The notes under the pieces are model-generated. The model did no database searches, was not told the DNA's origin, and saw only the letters and a program-made list of their open reading frames with translations. DNA of 64,000 nucleotides from Suipraeoptans intestinalis (lineage in GTDB: Bacteria > Bacillota > Clostridia > Lachnospirales > Lachnospiraceae), in assembly GCF_009696485.1 (NCBI RefSeq), contig NZ_VULY01000018.1, positions 1,065,001-1,129,000 on the forward strand, given 5' to 3'. The translations under genes and the position numbers were made by a program. The number at the start of each line of letters is the position of its first letter. The first letter of the stretch is position 1. Of the stretch, positions 63,954-64,000 are shown piece by piece.

Positions 63954-64000
63954 CTTTCCTCTCCCTCATACAGCAGACGCCTTTCCGAAAACCATTTTTA

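Overview
The window looks like chromosome from a gut Lachnospiraceae (Clostridia, low-to-mid GC Firmicute). The gene set supports this: an O2-independent ribonucleotide reductase pair, SpoVG, the GlgC/GlgD pair, a clostridial folate C1 operon (lpd-fhs-fchA-folD), a YesM/YesN-controlled alpha-glucan transporter, and a sortase-anchored Cna_B protein with an SPKTG motif. Most genes lie on the minus strand. No rRNA, tRNA, CRISPR array, transposase, integrase or phage gene was recognised.

Layout. 1-8.7 kb: a VanR-type regulator with the start of its kinase, asnS, a 1665-residue surface protein whose leader carries a 63-bp (TCTG) tract, and queT under a preQ1-I riboswitch. 8.7-19.7 kb: a regulator/kinase pair, a methyltransferase and a membrane-anchored 820-residue protein, preceded by two tandem 17-codon mini-ORFs; then a four-gene operon (zinc-ribbon protein, AIM24/TIGR00266 protein, two lipoproteins). 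19.9-24 kb: an orphan solute-binding lipoprotein paired with a membrane-bound LuxR regulator, flanked by two near-identical AIM24 genes. 24.1-30 kb: WYL regulator, glycosyltransferase, aldo/keto reductase, HIRAN protein, a 34-residue protein and a ThrE exporter. 30-31 kb: an AT-rich, foreign-looking gene abutting the spoVG terminator.

31-38.8 kb: glgC-glgD-spoVG (glycogen synthesis), then murC, and a replication block (DnaD-like protein, DnaC-like helicase loader, prs) preceded by two perfect DnaA boxes. 38.9-42.3 kb: nrdD-nrdG with an NrdR box, and a YbaK-type deacylase. 42.5-47.3 kb: two half-ABC exporters facing an AraC regulator that is split at a T7 tract; the two transcription units share a mirror-symmetric promoter. 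47.4-59.2 kb: yesN-yesM-SBP followed by malE-malF-malG-malQ-glgP, a sensing, import and breakdown pathway for maltodextrin or glycogen fragments that complements glgCD. 59.3-64 kb: lpd-fhs-fchA-folD, the formate/folate C1 branch.

The least explained items are the paired 17-residue mini-ORFs, whose three in-frame differences all fall at third codon positions; the tetranucleotide tract placed at the predicted transcription start of the surface protein; and the slippery-heptamer frameshift in the AraC regulator.
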